DNA from: an uncultured Alphaproteobacteria bacterium
GTDB lineage: Bacteria; Pseudomonadota; Alphaproteobacteria; RF32; CAG-239
DNA: 30,261 bases
Assembly (NCBI GenBank): GCA_910585375.1
Contig: CAJUCZ010000021.1
Location: 1 to 30,261 of the forward strand
Direction of reading: 5' to 3'
This document shows, one piece after another, positions 7,754 through 14,858 of this stretch (its first letter is position 1; each line of letters opens with the position of its first letter). The notes beneath the pieces were generated by a model. The model was not told where the DNA came from, did not search any database, and worked only from the letters and a program-made list of their open reading frames with translations. Made by a program: the position numbers and the translations under genes.

Positions 7754-8476
7754 TCAGTGCTCATGCAAGGCTTCGCTCAGATAAATACAGCTCAAGACCG
7801 TATAAATAAAAGCCTGCAGCAGCCCGATAAAAATCTCAAACACCACGATTCCGGCATCAAAAGCAAACGGTATCACCCCGAGCACACCGGCTACGGTAAT
7901 AAAACCGGCAATAATCTTGAGCATGATATGCCCGACTGTCATATTGGCAACCAGACGCACAGTCAGGCTGAACGGCTTGCTCAGATAAGAAATCATCTCA
8001 ATCGGAATAATCAGCGGCGCCAACACCATCGGAATTCCCCGCGGTAAAAATGTCCTCAAATACCCGAACTTTTTCTTCTTAATGCCGATTCCGATATTAA
8101 ACAAAAGCGAAATTACCGACAACGTTCCGACCGCCGCCAGATGAGAAGTAAAAGTAAAGGCATACGGAAACAGCCCCAAAACATTGCCGAAAGCCACAAA
8201 CATAAAGATTGTAAAAATAAACGGAAAATACTTCAGCCCTTCCACGCCCACGTTCTCACGCAAAAGCCCTGCCACAAAGTCATAAAGGCTCTCCGGAACA
8301 GACTGTGCCACCGAAGGAATAATCGTACGCCGCCGCAGGCAAAAAGCCATCAGCAACGTTGCCGAAACCACGGCCAGTACCATAAACAGCGAAGAATTTG
8401 TAAAAGAGATATCATATCCGCCGACCTGAATCGGAATAATCGGTTCGATTTTAAATTGTTCCATCGGATTAGACAC
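7754..8476 (-). CDS. atpB: ATP synthase F0 subunit a
   Basis: Membrane stator subunit with the two proton half-channels next to the c-ring. The 240-residue protein has several membrane helices. The essential arginine is in PFSLTVRLVANMTVGH, and FGNVLGLFPYAFTFTSHL and the C-terminal QAFIYTVLSCIYLSEALHEH are typical. The start is GTG at 8476 with AAGGAG eight bases ahead; the ribosome site overlaps the atpI stop codon, so translation is probably coupled. It is the first structural F0 gene after atpI. Confidence 0.95.
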   Translation of the reverse strand: MSNPMEQFKIEPIIPIQVGGYDISFTNSSLFMVLAVVSATLLMAFCLRRRTIIPSVAQSVPESLYDFVAGLLRENVGVEGLKYFPFIFTIFMFVAFGNVLGLFPYAFTFTSHLAAVGTLSVISLLFNIGIGIKKKKFGYLRTFLPRGIPMVLAPLIIPIEMISYLSKPFSLTVRLVANMTVGHIMLKIIAGFITVAGVLGVIPFAFDAGIVVFEIFIGLLQAFIYTVLSCIYLSEALHEH

Positions 8477-8481
8477 GGCGC

Positions 8482-8784
8482 TTACTCCTTATTTTTGCCA
8501 ATACTTTTTACAAATCTGTAAACATTGAGAAAACCTGCCGCACCGCCCAAAAACAAAAAAATAATCAGCAACCAGGGCCTTGTCCCGAAATACCGGTCCA
8601 GCAAATACCCGATTGCCGCGCCGACCAAAACGCCCGAAAGCAGTTCTGTCCCGACCCGAAAACCGTTTTTACTGGCATAAACAAAAGCAGATTCCTTTTT
8701 GGGCTTTCTGGCCTCGGCCTCCTGCTTCTGCAGGCGTTTAATCCGTTCGTCCATGTTTCTTATGTCGTCAGGAACTTTTCTCAT
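8482..8784 (-). CDS. atpI: AtpI family F1F0 assembly protein
   Basis: A small membrane protein thought to help c-ring assembly or magnesium supply. It has 100 residues: a charged, coiled N-terminal 35 residues, then two membrane helices (GTELLSGVLVGAAIGYLLD and WLLIIFLFLGGAAGFLNVY) with the Gly-rich pattern and the D-RYFGT-RPW loop typical of AtpI. It leads the F0 genes and ends five bases before the atpB start. Only 48 bases separate it from the dsbA-like gene, and no promoter was recognised there, so it may be cotranscribed with DciA-dsbA. Confidence 0.88.
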   Translation of the reverse strand: MRKVPDDIRNMDERIKRLQKQEAEARKPKKESAFVYASKNGFRVGTELLSGVLVGAAIGYLLDRYFGTRPWLLIIFLFLGGAAGFLNVYRFVKSIGKNKE

Positions 8785-8832
8785 TTGCCTAATACCTTAC
8801 AACAATAAATATTACCGACTTATTAAAAAAAC

Positions 8833-9576
8833 TTAATTTTTTTCTTTTATGCCAAGTTTTTCATTAAGAATGTCCGCAAGTTTGCCATAACTCGGCAGCC
8901 CGTGCAAAACCTCCCTGTCATTTCCTTTAACAATTAAAAAGGACGGCGTTCCCTGAATTCCTAAAAACTCAATTGCATTACCGCGGTTGGACAGGATCTC
9001 ACTGCCGATTGCCTCTTCGTTCTTCATGCAGGCCTTAAGCTCTTCATTGCTCAAACCGCTGAGCAGAGCATATTGCGAAATCACTTTTTCATATTTGGAA
9101 GAAAGAGCCCAATCACGTTGTTTTTTAAAAAGGAGCGTAACAAACTGATGATACTTGGCCGGCTTTACGCACCGCGAAACCAAAGAACCGTACATGGATT
9201 TTTTATCCAGCGGAAAATCAACAAACACCAGTTTGACCAGCCCTTTGTCAATAAAATTTTCTTTAAGGTGCGGCAACGTGTCAAGATGAAACTCCGAACA
9301 ATGCGTACAGGCAAAAGAAGAATATTCATAAATCGTAATCGGCGCACCGGCTTTGCCGAGAACATGCCCCTTCGGCAAAACCATAGACTTCACCTTCGCC
9401 GCCCGCTCGGCCTGATCTGCCGGAGTTGCAGCCTGTGCGTTTTTCATCAGGACAAAACCGCCCTTACCGTCCGGCACAAAACCTTTCAGGCTCAAATATC
9501 CGCCGGCTGCAAAAACAAATACGGCCAAAGCCGCCGCCCAAGTGCTGATTGTTTTAATAATTTCTTCAAATTTCAT
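8833..9576 (-). CDS. Membrane-anchored DsbA-family thiol oxidoreductase
   Basis: A periplasmic thioredoxin-fold protein likely to oxidise or isomerise disulfides. From the ATG at 9576 the product has 247 residues. An uncleaved or cleavable N-terminal hydrophobic segment (residues 13-30) is followed by a linker and a DsbA-like domain (Thioredoxin_4). The active site is CTHC at residues 90-93 and the cis-Pro loop is GIQGTPSFLI. The frame is open to 9627 and would overlap the upstream gene; the downstream Met begins a sensible signal anchor. It follows the DUF721 gene by 28 bases. In many alphaproteobacteria mutY, DUF721, dsbA and smc lie together; mutY and smc are not here. Confidence 0.88.
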   Translation of the reverse strand: MKFEEIIKTISTWAAALAVFVFAAGGYLSLKGFVPDGKGGFVLMKNAQAATPADQAERAAKVKSMVLPKGHVLGKAGAPITIYEYSSFACTHCSEFHLDTLPHLKENFIDKGLVKLVFVDFPLDKKSMYGSLVSRCVKPAKYHQFVTLLFKKQRDWALSSKYEKVISQYALLSGLSNEELKACMKNEEAIGSEILSNRGNAIEFLGIQGTPSFLIVKGNDREVLHGLPSYGKLADILNEKLGIKEKN

Positions 9577-9604
9577 TTTTCTTTTATCCGTATAAAAATT
9601 GTGT

Positions 9605-10120
9605 TTATTTATTTTCGCCGAAAACACTGTAACCCAATTTTATTAATATTTCTTTTAAGTCCTGATTTTTAATATCTCCCGCCGATTCACGAATATAATC
9701 CGCATCTTCCGGACTTACAACCGGCGGCTTGGCCATATAATTTTTCTTTTCGGGCTTTTCAAACGGCTTCATCTCGCTGGTCTGAACGATTCGCAAAGAA
9801 GACACCGCCGCATAACCGAAAAAGGTATTAACCTTGTCCAACACAAACTTTTCACGATGCTTCAGTTCAAGGGCATAAGCGCCGGCCGGCACACTCAGAA
9901 CCAAAGTTCCGTTGCTGCGCTGATTGTTCTTAAAATCGATTTTTTCCGGAAAAGAATAAGCGGCCAGCTCCGGTCCCACGATTTTCTCCCAGTTGACCAA
10001 AATCTCAAAACCGACCATCCCTTTGCGTCCCAGCAGTTTTTTTGCCAAAGGCAGAATATTTCTGGAAACGGCCGTCAGGTCAAAATTGGTTCTGTCATTT
10101 TCTTGTTGTTCTTCTTTCAT
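9605..10120 (-). CDS. DciA-like DUF721 protein
   Basis: DUF721 proteins include DciA, which helps load the replicative helicase DnaB in bacteria without DnaC. The 171-residue product has the conserved core: LAKKLLGRKGMVGFEILVNWEKIVGPELAAYSFP, shown here in part (NWEKIVGPELA), then the strand GTLVLSVPAGAYALELKH and a second strand near VSSLRIVQ. The C-terminal tail is charged. The ATG at 10120 (MKEEQQ) is preferred over the upstream Met at 10168. It is divergent from fliO, and probably cotranscribed with the dsbA-like gene downstream. Confidence 0.82.
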   Translation of the reverse strand: MKEEQQENDRTNFDLTAVSRNILPLAKKLLGRKGMVGFEILVNWEKIVGPELAAYSFPEKIDFKNNQRSNGTLVLSVPAGAYALELKHREKFVLDKVNTFFGYAAVSSLRIVQTSEMKPFEKPEKKNYMAKPPVVSPEDADYIRESAGDIKNQDLKEILIKLGYSVFGENK

Positions 10121-10183
10121 ATTGTCACATTTAACAAACAAATCGCAAACTTGCAAGAGTATTAACAAGCTGTTGCGTTACGG

Positions 10184-10213
10184 TTGACGACACCGCAAAA
10201 AAATGCCTATACT
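10184..10213 (+). promoter_or_regulatory. Promoter of fliO-fliP
   Basis: TTGACG at 10184-10189, an 18-base spacer, and TATACT at 10208-10213; expected start near 10220, before the fliO ATG at 10248. It looks like an ordinary sigma70-type promoter, not a sigma54 or sigma28 one. Confidence 0.6.
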
Positions 10214-10247
10214 GAACGCTGAAAATTAAAGGACGGAACTTCTGTTT

Positions 10248-10544
10248 ATGGAATGGATTTTGATTATAAAAGCCTTGCTTTCGCTGATATTTGTCATCGG
10301 CCTGCTTTTTCTGACCCTTTGGTCATTTAAAACCTGCCAGCGGCACGGCGCCGAATGTCGTTTTTTTCAAAAACTGCAGGAAGACAAACGCATCAAAATT
10401 GTTGAAAGCCATAAACTTGATATGAAAAATTCTTTGCTGATTTTTCAAAAAGACGATTCCGAATTTTTGCTGCTGCTCGGGTCAGCCCAAAACCTGTTGT
10501 TGGAAACCAAGAAAATCTCTGGCCGGAAAAATGCCCATGACTAA
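10248..10544 (+). CDS. fliO: Flagellar export-apparatus protein FliO-like
   Basis: FliO is a small membrane protein that helps assemble the FliP ring of the flagellar type III export gate. The 98-residue product has one N-terminal membrane helix (ALLSLIFVIGLLFLTLW). A cytoplasmic domain follows with the family pattern RIKIVESHKLDMKNSLLIFQ, then a hydrophobic strand EFLLLLG and LLLETKK. The call rests on this pattern and on fliP directly downstream, which overlaps its end. FliO is poorly conserved, so the symbol is mainly contextual. Confidence 0.8.
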   Translation: MEWILIIKALLSLIFVIGLLFLTLWSFKTCQRHGAECRFFQKLQEDKRIKIVESHKLDMKNSLLIFQKDDSEFLLLLGSAQNLLLETKKISGRKNAHD

Positions 10545-11280
10545 AAAACTTTTTATCTTCGCTGCCGTTTTTGCAATTTTTCTGTTCACCGGTGCAGATG
10601 CCGCCCTTTCCCAGTCCATCACCCTTGACGTTGCCAACCAGCCTACCGGCTCCGCAACCGCCAGAATATTCAACTTGCTGGCAATCGTTACGGTTTTGTC
10701 TCTGGCACCGTCAATTCTGGTTATGATGACGTCTTTCACCCGTATTGTCGTGGTTTTTTCCATCACCCGCAGCGCGTTGGCCACCAACTCCACACCGCCC
10801 AATATGGTACTGATTTCTCTGGCTCTGTTCCTGACAATGTTTGTCATGGCGCCCACTTTTGAAAAATCATGGGATCAGGGCATTAAGCCGATGATTGATG
10901 AAAAAGTCGAAATGCTGGAAGGGTTGGAAAAAGCATCTGTTCCGCTAAAAGAATTTATGGTTAACAATACGCGTGAAAAAGATCTGTTACTGTTTTCAGA
11001 CTTGTCCCAAAGTCCCAAAGCCGAAAAAGTATCTGAAACACCGCTCAAAGTCGTTGTTCCGGCCTTTATGATCAGTGAACTGCGCAGAGCTTTTGAAATC
11101 GGTTTTCTGATTTTTATCCCGTTTTTGATTATAGATATGGTCATCGCCTCGGTCTTAATGTCCATGGGTATGATGATGTTGCCGCCGACAGTGCTGGCCA
11201 TGCCGTTTAAGATAATCTTTTTCGTTCTGGTTGACGGTTGGTATCTGCTTGCCGGTTCACTTGTCCAAAGTTTTAAATAA
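10537..11280 (+). CDS. fliP: Flagellar biosynthesis protein FliP
   Basis: Core ring subunit of the flagellar type III secretion export gate in the inner membrane. From the ATG at 10537 the product has 247 residues, with a signal-like N-terminus and four membrane segments. Diagnostic FliP/SctR blocks are present: MMTSFTRIVVVFSITRSAL, MVLISLALFLTMFVMAP, VVVPAFMISELRRAFEIGF and MGMMMLPPTVLAMPFKIIFF. A first ATG at 10531 is in frame, but GGAA then lies only three bases away; for 10537 the spacing is nine. It overlaps fliO by eight bases. No other flagellar genes are in the window. Confidence 0.95.
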   Translation: MTKKLFIFAAVFAIFLFTGADAALSQSITLDVANQPTGSATARIFNLLAIVTVLSLAPSILVMMTSFTRIVVVFSITRSALATNSTPPNMVLISLALFLTMFVMAPTFEKSWDQGIKPMIDEKVEMLEGLEKASVPLKEFMVNNTREKDLLLFSDLSQSPKAEKVSETPLKVVVPAFMISELRRAFEIGFLIFIPFLIIDMVIASVLMSMGMMMLPPTVLAMPFKIIFFVLVDGWYLLAGSLVQSFK

Positions 11281-11293
11281 CGGCATTATCTGC

Positions 11294-11324
11294 TTGCAAA
11301 AATTCCAGATTCGTTTAATATAAT
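11294..11324 (+). promoter_or_regulatory. Promoter of the folded RNA
   Basis: TTGCAA at 11294-11299 with either TAATAT at 11316-11321 (spacer 16) or TATAAT at 11319-11324 (spacer 19). The transcript would start close to the base of the first hairpin. Confidence 0.6.
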
Positions 11325-11326
11325 AG

Positions 11327-11487
11327 CCGCAGTCCGGAGACGGGCTGTGGTGTCTAACAAACATCTCGTTGAAATATCCACTTTGGGTGGAGTGTGGTCA
11401 GATAAGCGTGTTTACACGACGAATAGCCACGGCTGATCAACGCAGTTTGTTAGCTCCATCCGCCTATCTTTTAGGCGGATTTTGTTT
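11327..11487 (+). ncRNA. Structured RNA candidate of unknown family
   Basis: About 160 bases between a promoter and an intrinsic terminator, with helices that account for most of the length. First, CCGCAGTCCG at 11327-11336 pairs fully with 11341-11350 around a GAGA tetraloop. Second, CTAACAAAC at 11354-11362 pairs perfectly with GTTTGTTAG at 11445-11453. Third, nested inside, CGTTGA at 11367-11372 pairs with TCAACG at 11437-11442. Inside that are two small hairpins, TCCAC/GTGGA (11377-11391) and CGTG/CACG (11407-11418). A terminator hairpin ends it. It could be an independent small RNA or the leader of the HTH-like gene at 11514. I do not recognise tmRNA, SRP, RNase P or a known riboswitch; a 6S-type RNA was considered but is not supported by the fold. 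Confidence 0.6.
11458..11487 (+). terminator. Intrinsic terminator of the folded RNA
   Basis: ATCCGCCTA at 11458-11466 pairs perfectly with TAGGCGGAT at 11472-11480, loop of five, followed by TTTTGTTTT. It lies upstream of the ribosome site of the next gene, so it separates the RNA from that gene or acts as an attenuator. Confidence 0.88.
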
Positions 11488-11513
11488 TAACAAAATCAAG
11501 GAGCTAAAATAAA

Positions 11514-11774
11514 ATGCTATCAAGAAAATATAGAAAAGAATGGTATAAGACCTTCCGGAGTTATTGCAATAAAGAATTAAACCGGATAATGACGGAACAG
11601 GGCTTAACAAGTACGGAACTGGCCGATCATATAGATTTTATGGAAGGCCGAATAGAAAAATTAAGAAGAAATACCAGCCATGTGAGAATGGAAGAATATG
11701 TGTATCTGTTTTCATTTCTGGATAAGGTATTTGAAATAAAACTTGTCGACGCCAAAGATTATCCTTGGCAGTAA
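11514..11774 (+). CDS. Small HTH (XRE-like) protein
   Basis: An 86-residue basic protein. The middle (LNRIMTEQGLTSTELADHIDFMEGRIEKLRRN, residues about 22-53) has the spacing of a Cro/XRE helix-turn-helix, followed by a helix and strand (MEEYVYLFSFLDKVFEIKL) like the end of such domains. The AAGGAG at 11498-11503 is 10 bases ahead of the ATG. There is no separate promoter between the terminator at 11487 and the gene, so expression may need read-through from the folded RNA, which makes attenuation or regulation by that RNA plausible. The DNA-binding role is inferred from the pattern alone. Confidence 0.7.
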   Translation: MLSRKYRKEWYKTFRSYCNKELNRIMTEQGLTSTELADHIDFMEGRIEKLRRNTSHVRMEEYVYLFSFLDKVFEIKLVDAKDYPWQ

Positions 11775-11855
11775 CCTGCACGGCAGGCGCGCGGCAAGTT
11801 GTCAGTACCGTGCTTCAGAGACCGCGTTGCTATGGCGGGATGTGTGATAGAGGAT
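11775..11855. other. Intergenic stretch with small hairpins
   Basis: Start of an 833-base gene-free interval (to 12607). CCTGC/GCAGG forms a short hairpin at about 11774-11786, and CCGC/GCGG another near 11822-11838. No gene or known RNA is recognised. Confidence 0.4.
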
Positions 11856-12050
11856 GTGCTTTGAAACACTGTCATTTGGGGACTCTTTTTTAGGTCATCC
11901 TAAACTCTCTCTTTTGTCATTGCCGGACTTCGATCCGGCAATCCATCTCATAACCGACACAGTGCCTGTTTTTTCATGGATTCTCGGGACAAGCCCGAGA
12001 ATGACAAATGCTTCAAAGCACTGTCATCCCCCCTCTTTGCTAAGAGGGGG
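11856..12050. repeat. Nested palindromic repeat cluster
   Basis: Outer arms GTGCTTTGAA (11856-11865) and TTCAAAGCAC (12012-12021) are perfect inverted repeats. Inside are two hairpin elements of one family in opposite orientation: 11916-11946 (begins GTCATTGCCGG, ends CCGGCAATCCAT) and 11976-12005 (begins ATGGATTCTCGGG, ends CCCGAGAATGAC). A third hairpin, CCCCCTCTT/AAGAGGGGG, lies at 12029-12050. A TGCTTnnAAnCACTGTCAT-like direct repeat occurs at 11857-11875 and 12009-12027. Elements of the GTCATTnCCGG...AATCCAT kind are common dispersed intergenic palindromes in proteobacteria. No coding capacity is seen. Confidence 0.75.
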
Positions 12051-12074
12051 CAGGGGGAGTTAGCCCCGCCCTTT

Positions 12075-12193
12075 AACGAGTACTTCCTAGTCTTTGTGAA
12101 AAAGAGGAAATTAAAAGCACATTGCGTCTTCTTGCCGTCTTAGCCTTGCGCTTAGACGGCCTGAACTTTTTCACGAAGACTTAGAAAACGAGT
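12075..12193. repeat. MITE-like inverted-repeat element
   Basis: Arms 12087-12104 and 12166-12184 are complementary over about 18 bases with one indel and one mismatch (CTAGTCTTTGTGAAAAAG against its near-complement). Inside lies a second hairpin, GCCGTCT (12134-12140) with AGACGGC (12154-12160). AACGAGT occurs on both sides, at 12075-12081 and 12187-12193, which could be a 7-base target-site duplication. No open frame is inside. Only one copy is in the window, so mobility is a guess. Confidence 0.45.
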
Positions 12194-12195
12194 TC

Positions 12196-12555
12196 AGGGC
12201 TAGTACTTTTGGTTACTTTTGTTACATGACAAAAGTAACAATAAAAAATAACCAACTCTATGAAGAAAACAAAACCAGAAAATTAAAAAAGGAAAACGCC
12301 AGCAAAAGAGAGGAAAAAAAGGGCAAGCGGCGGAGGGAGAGCGTGAGCGGAAAAGAAAGATAGCGGAAAATAAACAGGGGCGGAAAAAAGGAACGGGGAA
12401 GCAGGAAAAGGAAAGGCCGCTGCAAAAGGGACAAGGAAGCGAAAAAAGGCGAGGAATGAGAGGGAGGAATGAGAGGGCTGAAAGAGAGAGGGAGAAAACG
12501 GGAACAGAAAGGTAGGAAAGAGGTAGCGAGGAAAGGGAACGGATATCCCTTGCAG
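12196..12555. repeat. Dispersed repeat copy 2: hairpin head plus purine-rich tract
   Basis: 12196-12240 is identical to 1-45, including the 11-bp inverted repeat at 12212-12222 and 12229-12239. From about 12290 to 12535 the plus strand is nearly all A and G, with patches clearly related to copy 1 (GGAGGGAGAGCG at 12332-12343 and 149-160). As with copy 1 it has the same orientation and ends behind the 3' end of a minus-strand gene, here the outer-membrane protein. Two long minus-strand frames across it (12258-12593, 12283-12702) are low-complexity and rejected. Confidence 0.75.
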
Positions 12556-12561
12556 GGATAT

Positions 12562-12590
12562 AAAAAAGGGAGGAACAAGTCCTCCCTTTT
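12562..12590 (-). terminator. Intrinsic terminator of the outer-membrane protein gene
   Basis: AAAAGGGAGGA at 12564-12574 pairs perfectly with TCCTCCCTTTT at 12580-12590, loop of five; on the minus strand a T run follows. Another 7-bp hairpin (ATATCCC/GGGATAT) lies just beyond, near 12543-12561. Confidence 0.85.
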
Positions 12591-12607
12591 CACTGCATTT
12601 ATTTAGC

Positions 12608-13228
12608 TTAGAAAGTATAGCGGATACCACCGTAAACTTCATGGGCATTGATATTGGCATGCTCAATCTCACCCATATCAATATAACGATAACCACCGTC
12701 AATATTAATACATTTGTTAATTCTGATTGTCAAACCGGCACCAAGGCTCCATGTAAAGTTAGTTTCATCAAAACTCTGTGCAGGTTGAACAAGTCCGAAA
12801 GTATGAGATTTTTCTTCCATCTCCAAATAGGTCCAACCGATACCACCGCTGATATACGGGCTGATAACATAGTTGGGCATAAAGTCAAAATAAGCGTTAG
12901 CCATAACAGACTTGGATTTTAATACCATATGGCTGAAAACATCGGGATGAATACCGGACGGAATATTATCGTCAAAATCATTACGATAAGTATATTCCAA
13001 CTCAGCCCGCCAATAATTCCAACGATAACCGACAGCACCGCTGACAAACCAGACATAGTCAAAATCCAGACGATTGTCATCATAAACACTATCATCGTCA
13101 GAATTCATATTTTCATTAACACTACCGGCACGGATTGCAAGATAAGCTCCGTCACGGGCACTGGCTGTCGCGCTGATAACCGTGCTGAATAAAGCGGCTG
13201 ACAAAGCCATGAAAAAAATCTTTTTCAT
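12608..13228 (-). CDS. Outer-membrane beta-barrel protein
   Basis: A 206-residue secreted protein: signal peptide (KKIFFMALSAALFSTVISATASA), then alternating strands as in eight-stranded OMP_b-brl/OmpW/Opa-type barrels (DGAYLAIRAGSV, VSGAVGYRWNYWRAELEYTY, PYISGGIGWTYLEM, WSLGAGLTIRI, INIDGGYRYIDMG). It ends in EVYGGIRYTF with the terminal Phe used for barrel assembly. The ATG at 13228 has GGAG ten bases upstream; the frame's earlier TTG is unlikely. It has its own terminator. Close homologues act as porin-like or surface proteins; no specific role can be given. A 210-base AT-rich gap separates it from ruvC. Confidence 0.87.
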   Translation of the reverse strand: MKKIFFMALSAALFSTVISATASARDGAYLAIRAGSVNENMNSDDDSVYDDNRLDFDYVWFVSGAVGYRWNYWRAELEYTYRNDFDDNIPSGIHPDVFSHMVLKSKSVMANAYFDFMPNYVISPYISGGIGWTYLEMEEKSHTFGLVQPAQSFDETNFTWSLGAGLTIRINKCINIDGGYRYIDMGEIEHANINAHEVYGGIRYTF

Positions 13229-13438
13229 CAAAGTAAGTCTCCAAGCTATTTTTATGCAAATTTTCCAAATTTGTCCATTTTATACTATAATTAATAAAAT
13301 GAATCAAGAATAAAATGCATAAAAATAATTATTTTTACTATTTGAGGCAAAATAACACGAATTTTCTTATTAAATTATTAATTTCAGCCTTAAAAAATAA
13401 CTTTTTCCAAGGAAAATTTAAAACGAATCGATAATTTT

Positions 13439-13924
13439 TTACAAAATTTTGTTAGATTTTCGAAAATTATTGTGACAAATGGCAATTGCCAATGCATCAG
13501 AAGAGTCATTATTCTTGGGTTTACACCCCGGCAACAGGATTTTCACCATCGTTTCGACCTGATTTTTCTCGGCATGCCCAACACCGACCACAGCCTTTTT
13601 CACCTTATTCGGCTCATATTCGCTAACCGGAATCCGATACCTCGCCGGTGCCAACAGCACCACACCGCGCGCCTGACCAAGCTTAATTGAAGAAAAAGGG
13701 TTATTATTGACAAAAGTTTCTTCAATTGCCGCCTCATCCGGCTTATACAAATCAATCACGTCACAAATTCCCTGATGCAGTGCCGCCAACCGCTCGGCTA
13801 AAGGCATTTGCGCCTTTGTCGTCACAATCCCGTCCGCCACATAACGCAACCGATTATTTTCTACTTCAATAATTCCCCAGCCGGTTGAAGACAAACTTGG
13901 ATCCAGTCCCAAAATACGTATCAT
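13439..13924 (-). CDS. ruvC: Crossover junction endonuclease RuvC
   Basis: Cuts Holliday junctions during recombination repair, working with RuvAB. The 161-residue protein has the RNase H-like fold and four acidic catalytic residues: Asp8 (ILGLDPS), Glu68 (AAIEETFV), and Asp140 and Asp143 (NDSSDALAIAICH). The length is typical. The usual alphaproteobacterial order yebC-ruvC-ruvA-ruvB is kept only for the first two; ruvA and ruvB do not follow. A hairpin terminator sits between yebC and ruvC, so ruvC would be expressed by read-through or a weak own promoter. Confidence 0.95.
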   Translation of the reverse strand: MIRILGLDPSLSSTGWGIIEVENNRLRYVADGIVTTKAQMPLAERLAALHQGICDVIDLYKPDEAAIEETFVNNNPFSSIKLGQARGVVLLAPARYRIPVSEYEPNKVKKAVVGVGHAEKNQVETMVKILLPGCKPKNNDSSDALAIAICHNNFRKSNKIL

Positions 13925-13941
13925 ATTTTTTCCTAAAAAAG

Positions 13942-13975
13942 AAAAGGCAGAACCGGTTTGCGCATTCTGCCTTTT
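13942..13975 (-). terminator. Intrinsic terminator between yebC and ruvC
   Basis: AAAAGGCAGAA at 13942-13952 pairs perfectly with TTCTGCCTTTT at 13965-13975 (11 bp, 12-base loop). On the minus strand it is followed by CTTTTTT, so it should act on transcripts from yebC. Confidence 0.8.
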
Positions 13976-13996
13976 GATTATACGCTAAAAAACGTC

Positions 13997-14752
13997 CTAT
14001 TCCTCAGCCATTCCGGCCAAAATATCTTCGGCAATTTCGGCATTGTGATAAACTTGCTGAACATCGTCATCATCTTCCAATGCTTCAATAAACGCAAAAA
14101 ACTTTTCGGCGGTTTCTTTGTCGGCAATATCAGTCTTGACCATCGGCTTCCAATCCAAACGGGAAGCAGACGGCGTGCCGAATTGCTTTTCCAAAGCTTC
14201 CGTAACCGCACCTAAATCATCCGGCAGCGTTTCAATGTCATGATGCTCGTCATCGGAAACCACATCATTGGCACCGGCTTCCAATGCTGCCTCAAAAATC
14301 TTATCAGCATCGGCAACAGAAGCCGGATACTGTACAAACCCGATACGCTCAAAATTAAAAGTAACGGAACCGCTCTCGCCCATAACGCCGCCGCGCTTGC
14401 CAAAAATCGTACGGACATTGCCGGCAGTACGATTTTTGTTATCCGTCAAACCTTCAACAATAATCGCAGCTTTTCCGGGACCAAAACCTTCATAACGCAC
14501 CGTCACATAATCATCGCCGCCGGCCGTCTGAGTTGCCTTGGAAATGGCTCTTTCAATATTATCCTTAGGCATACTTTCGGCACGCGCTGCCTGAATAGCC
14601 AGACGCAGGCGCGGATTTTTGTCAGGATCAGGTAAACCGCTCTTGGCAGCCACAGTAATCTCACGGGCCAGCTTGGCAAAAACTTTGGCTTTTTTGGCAT
14701 CCTGAGCCCCTTTGCGATACATAATATTTTTAAACTGGGAGTGTCCAGACAT
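13997..14752 (-). CDS. yebC: YebC/PmpR family protein (transcription or translation factor)
   Basis: A conserved cytoplasmic protein described as a transcriptional regulator and, in some members, as a factor easing ribosome stalling. The 251-residue product starts MSGHSQFKNIMYRKGAQDAKKAK, quoted here in part (MSGHSQFKNI), the signature N-terminus. It contains NPRLRLAIQAARAESMPKDN, YEGFGPGKAAIIVE, DNKNRTAGNVRTIFGKRGG and the acidic C-terminal EALEDDDDVQQVYHN. The ATG at 14752 has GGAGGA directly upstream; the earlier TTG in frame overlaps that site and is rejected. Confidence 0.95.
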   Translation of the reverse strand: MSGHSQFKNIMYRKGAQDAKKAKVFAKLAREITVAAKSGLPDPDKNPRLRLAIQAARAESMPKDNIERAISKATQTAGGDDYVTVRYEGFGPGKAAIIVEGLTDNKNRTAGNVRTIFGKRGGVMGESGSVTFNFERIGFVQYPASVADADKIFEAALEAGANDVVSDDEHHDIETLPDDLGAVTEALEKQFGTPSASRLDWKPMVKTDIADKETAEKFFAFIEALEDDDDVQQVYHNAEIAEDILAGMAEE

Positions 14753-14858
14753 TGCTTCCTCCAAAAAATAACTCTAATTCTTTGCGTTTTTACTCCAAAA
14801 AAAACACTGAATCAAGAAAAATCCTCACAAATTTTATATAAAAGCCCCAACCTGTGCG

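Noticed and set aside
7423..7809. 128-codon plus-strand frame opposite atpE
   Set aside because: Shadow of atpE and its flanks; the minus-strand gene has a ribosome site and clear family motifs.
11327..11487. 6S RNA, tmRNA, SRP RNA or RNase P RNA
   Set aside because: The fold is branched, not the long 6S rod with a central bubble, and I could not find the hallmark motifs of the others.
12258..12702. Two long minus-strand frames (111 and 139 codons)
   Set aside because: They read the second purine-rich repeat and run into the outer-membrane gene in another frame.
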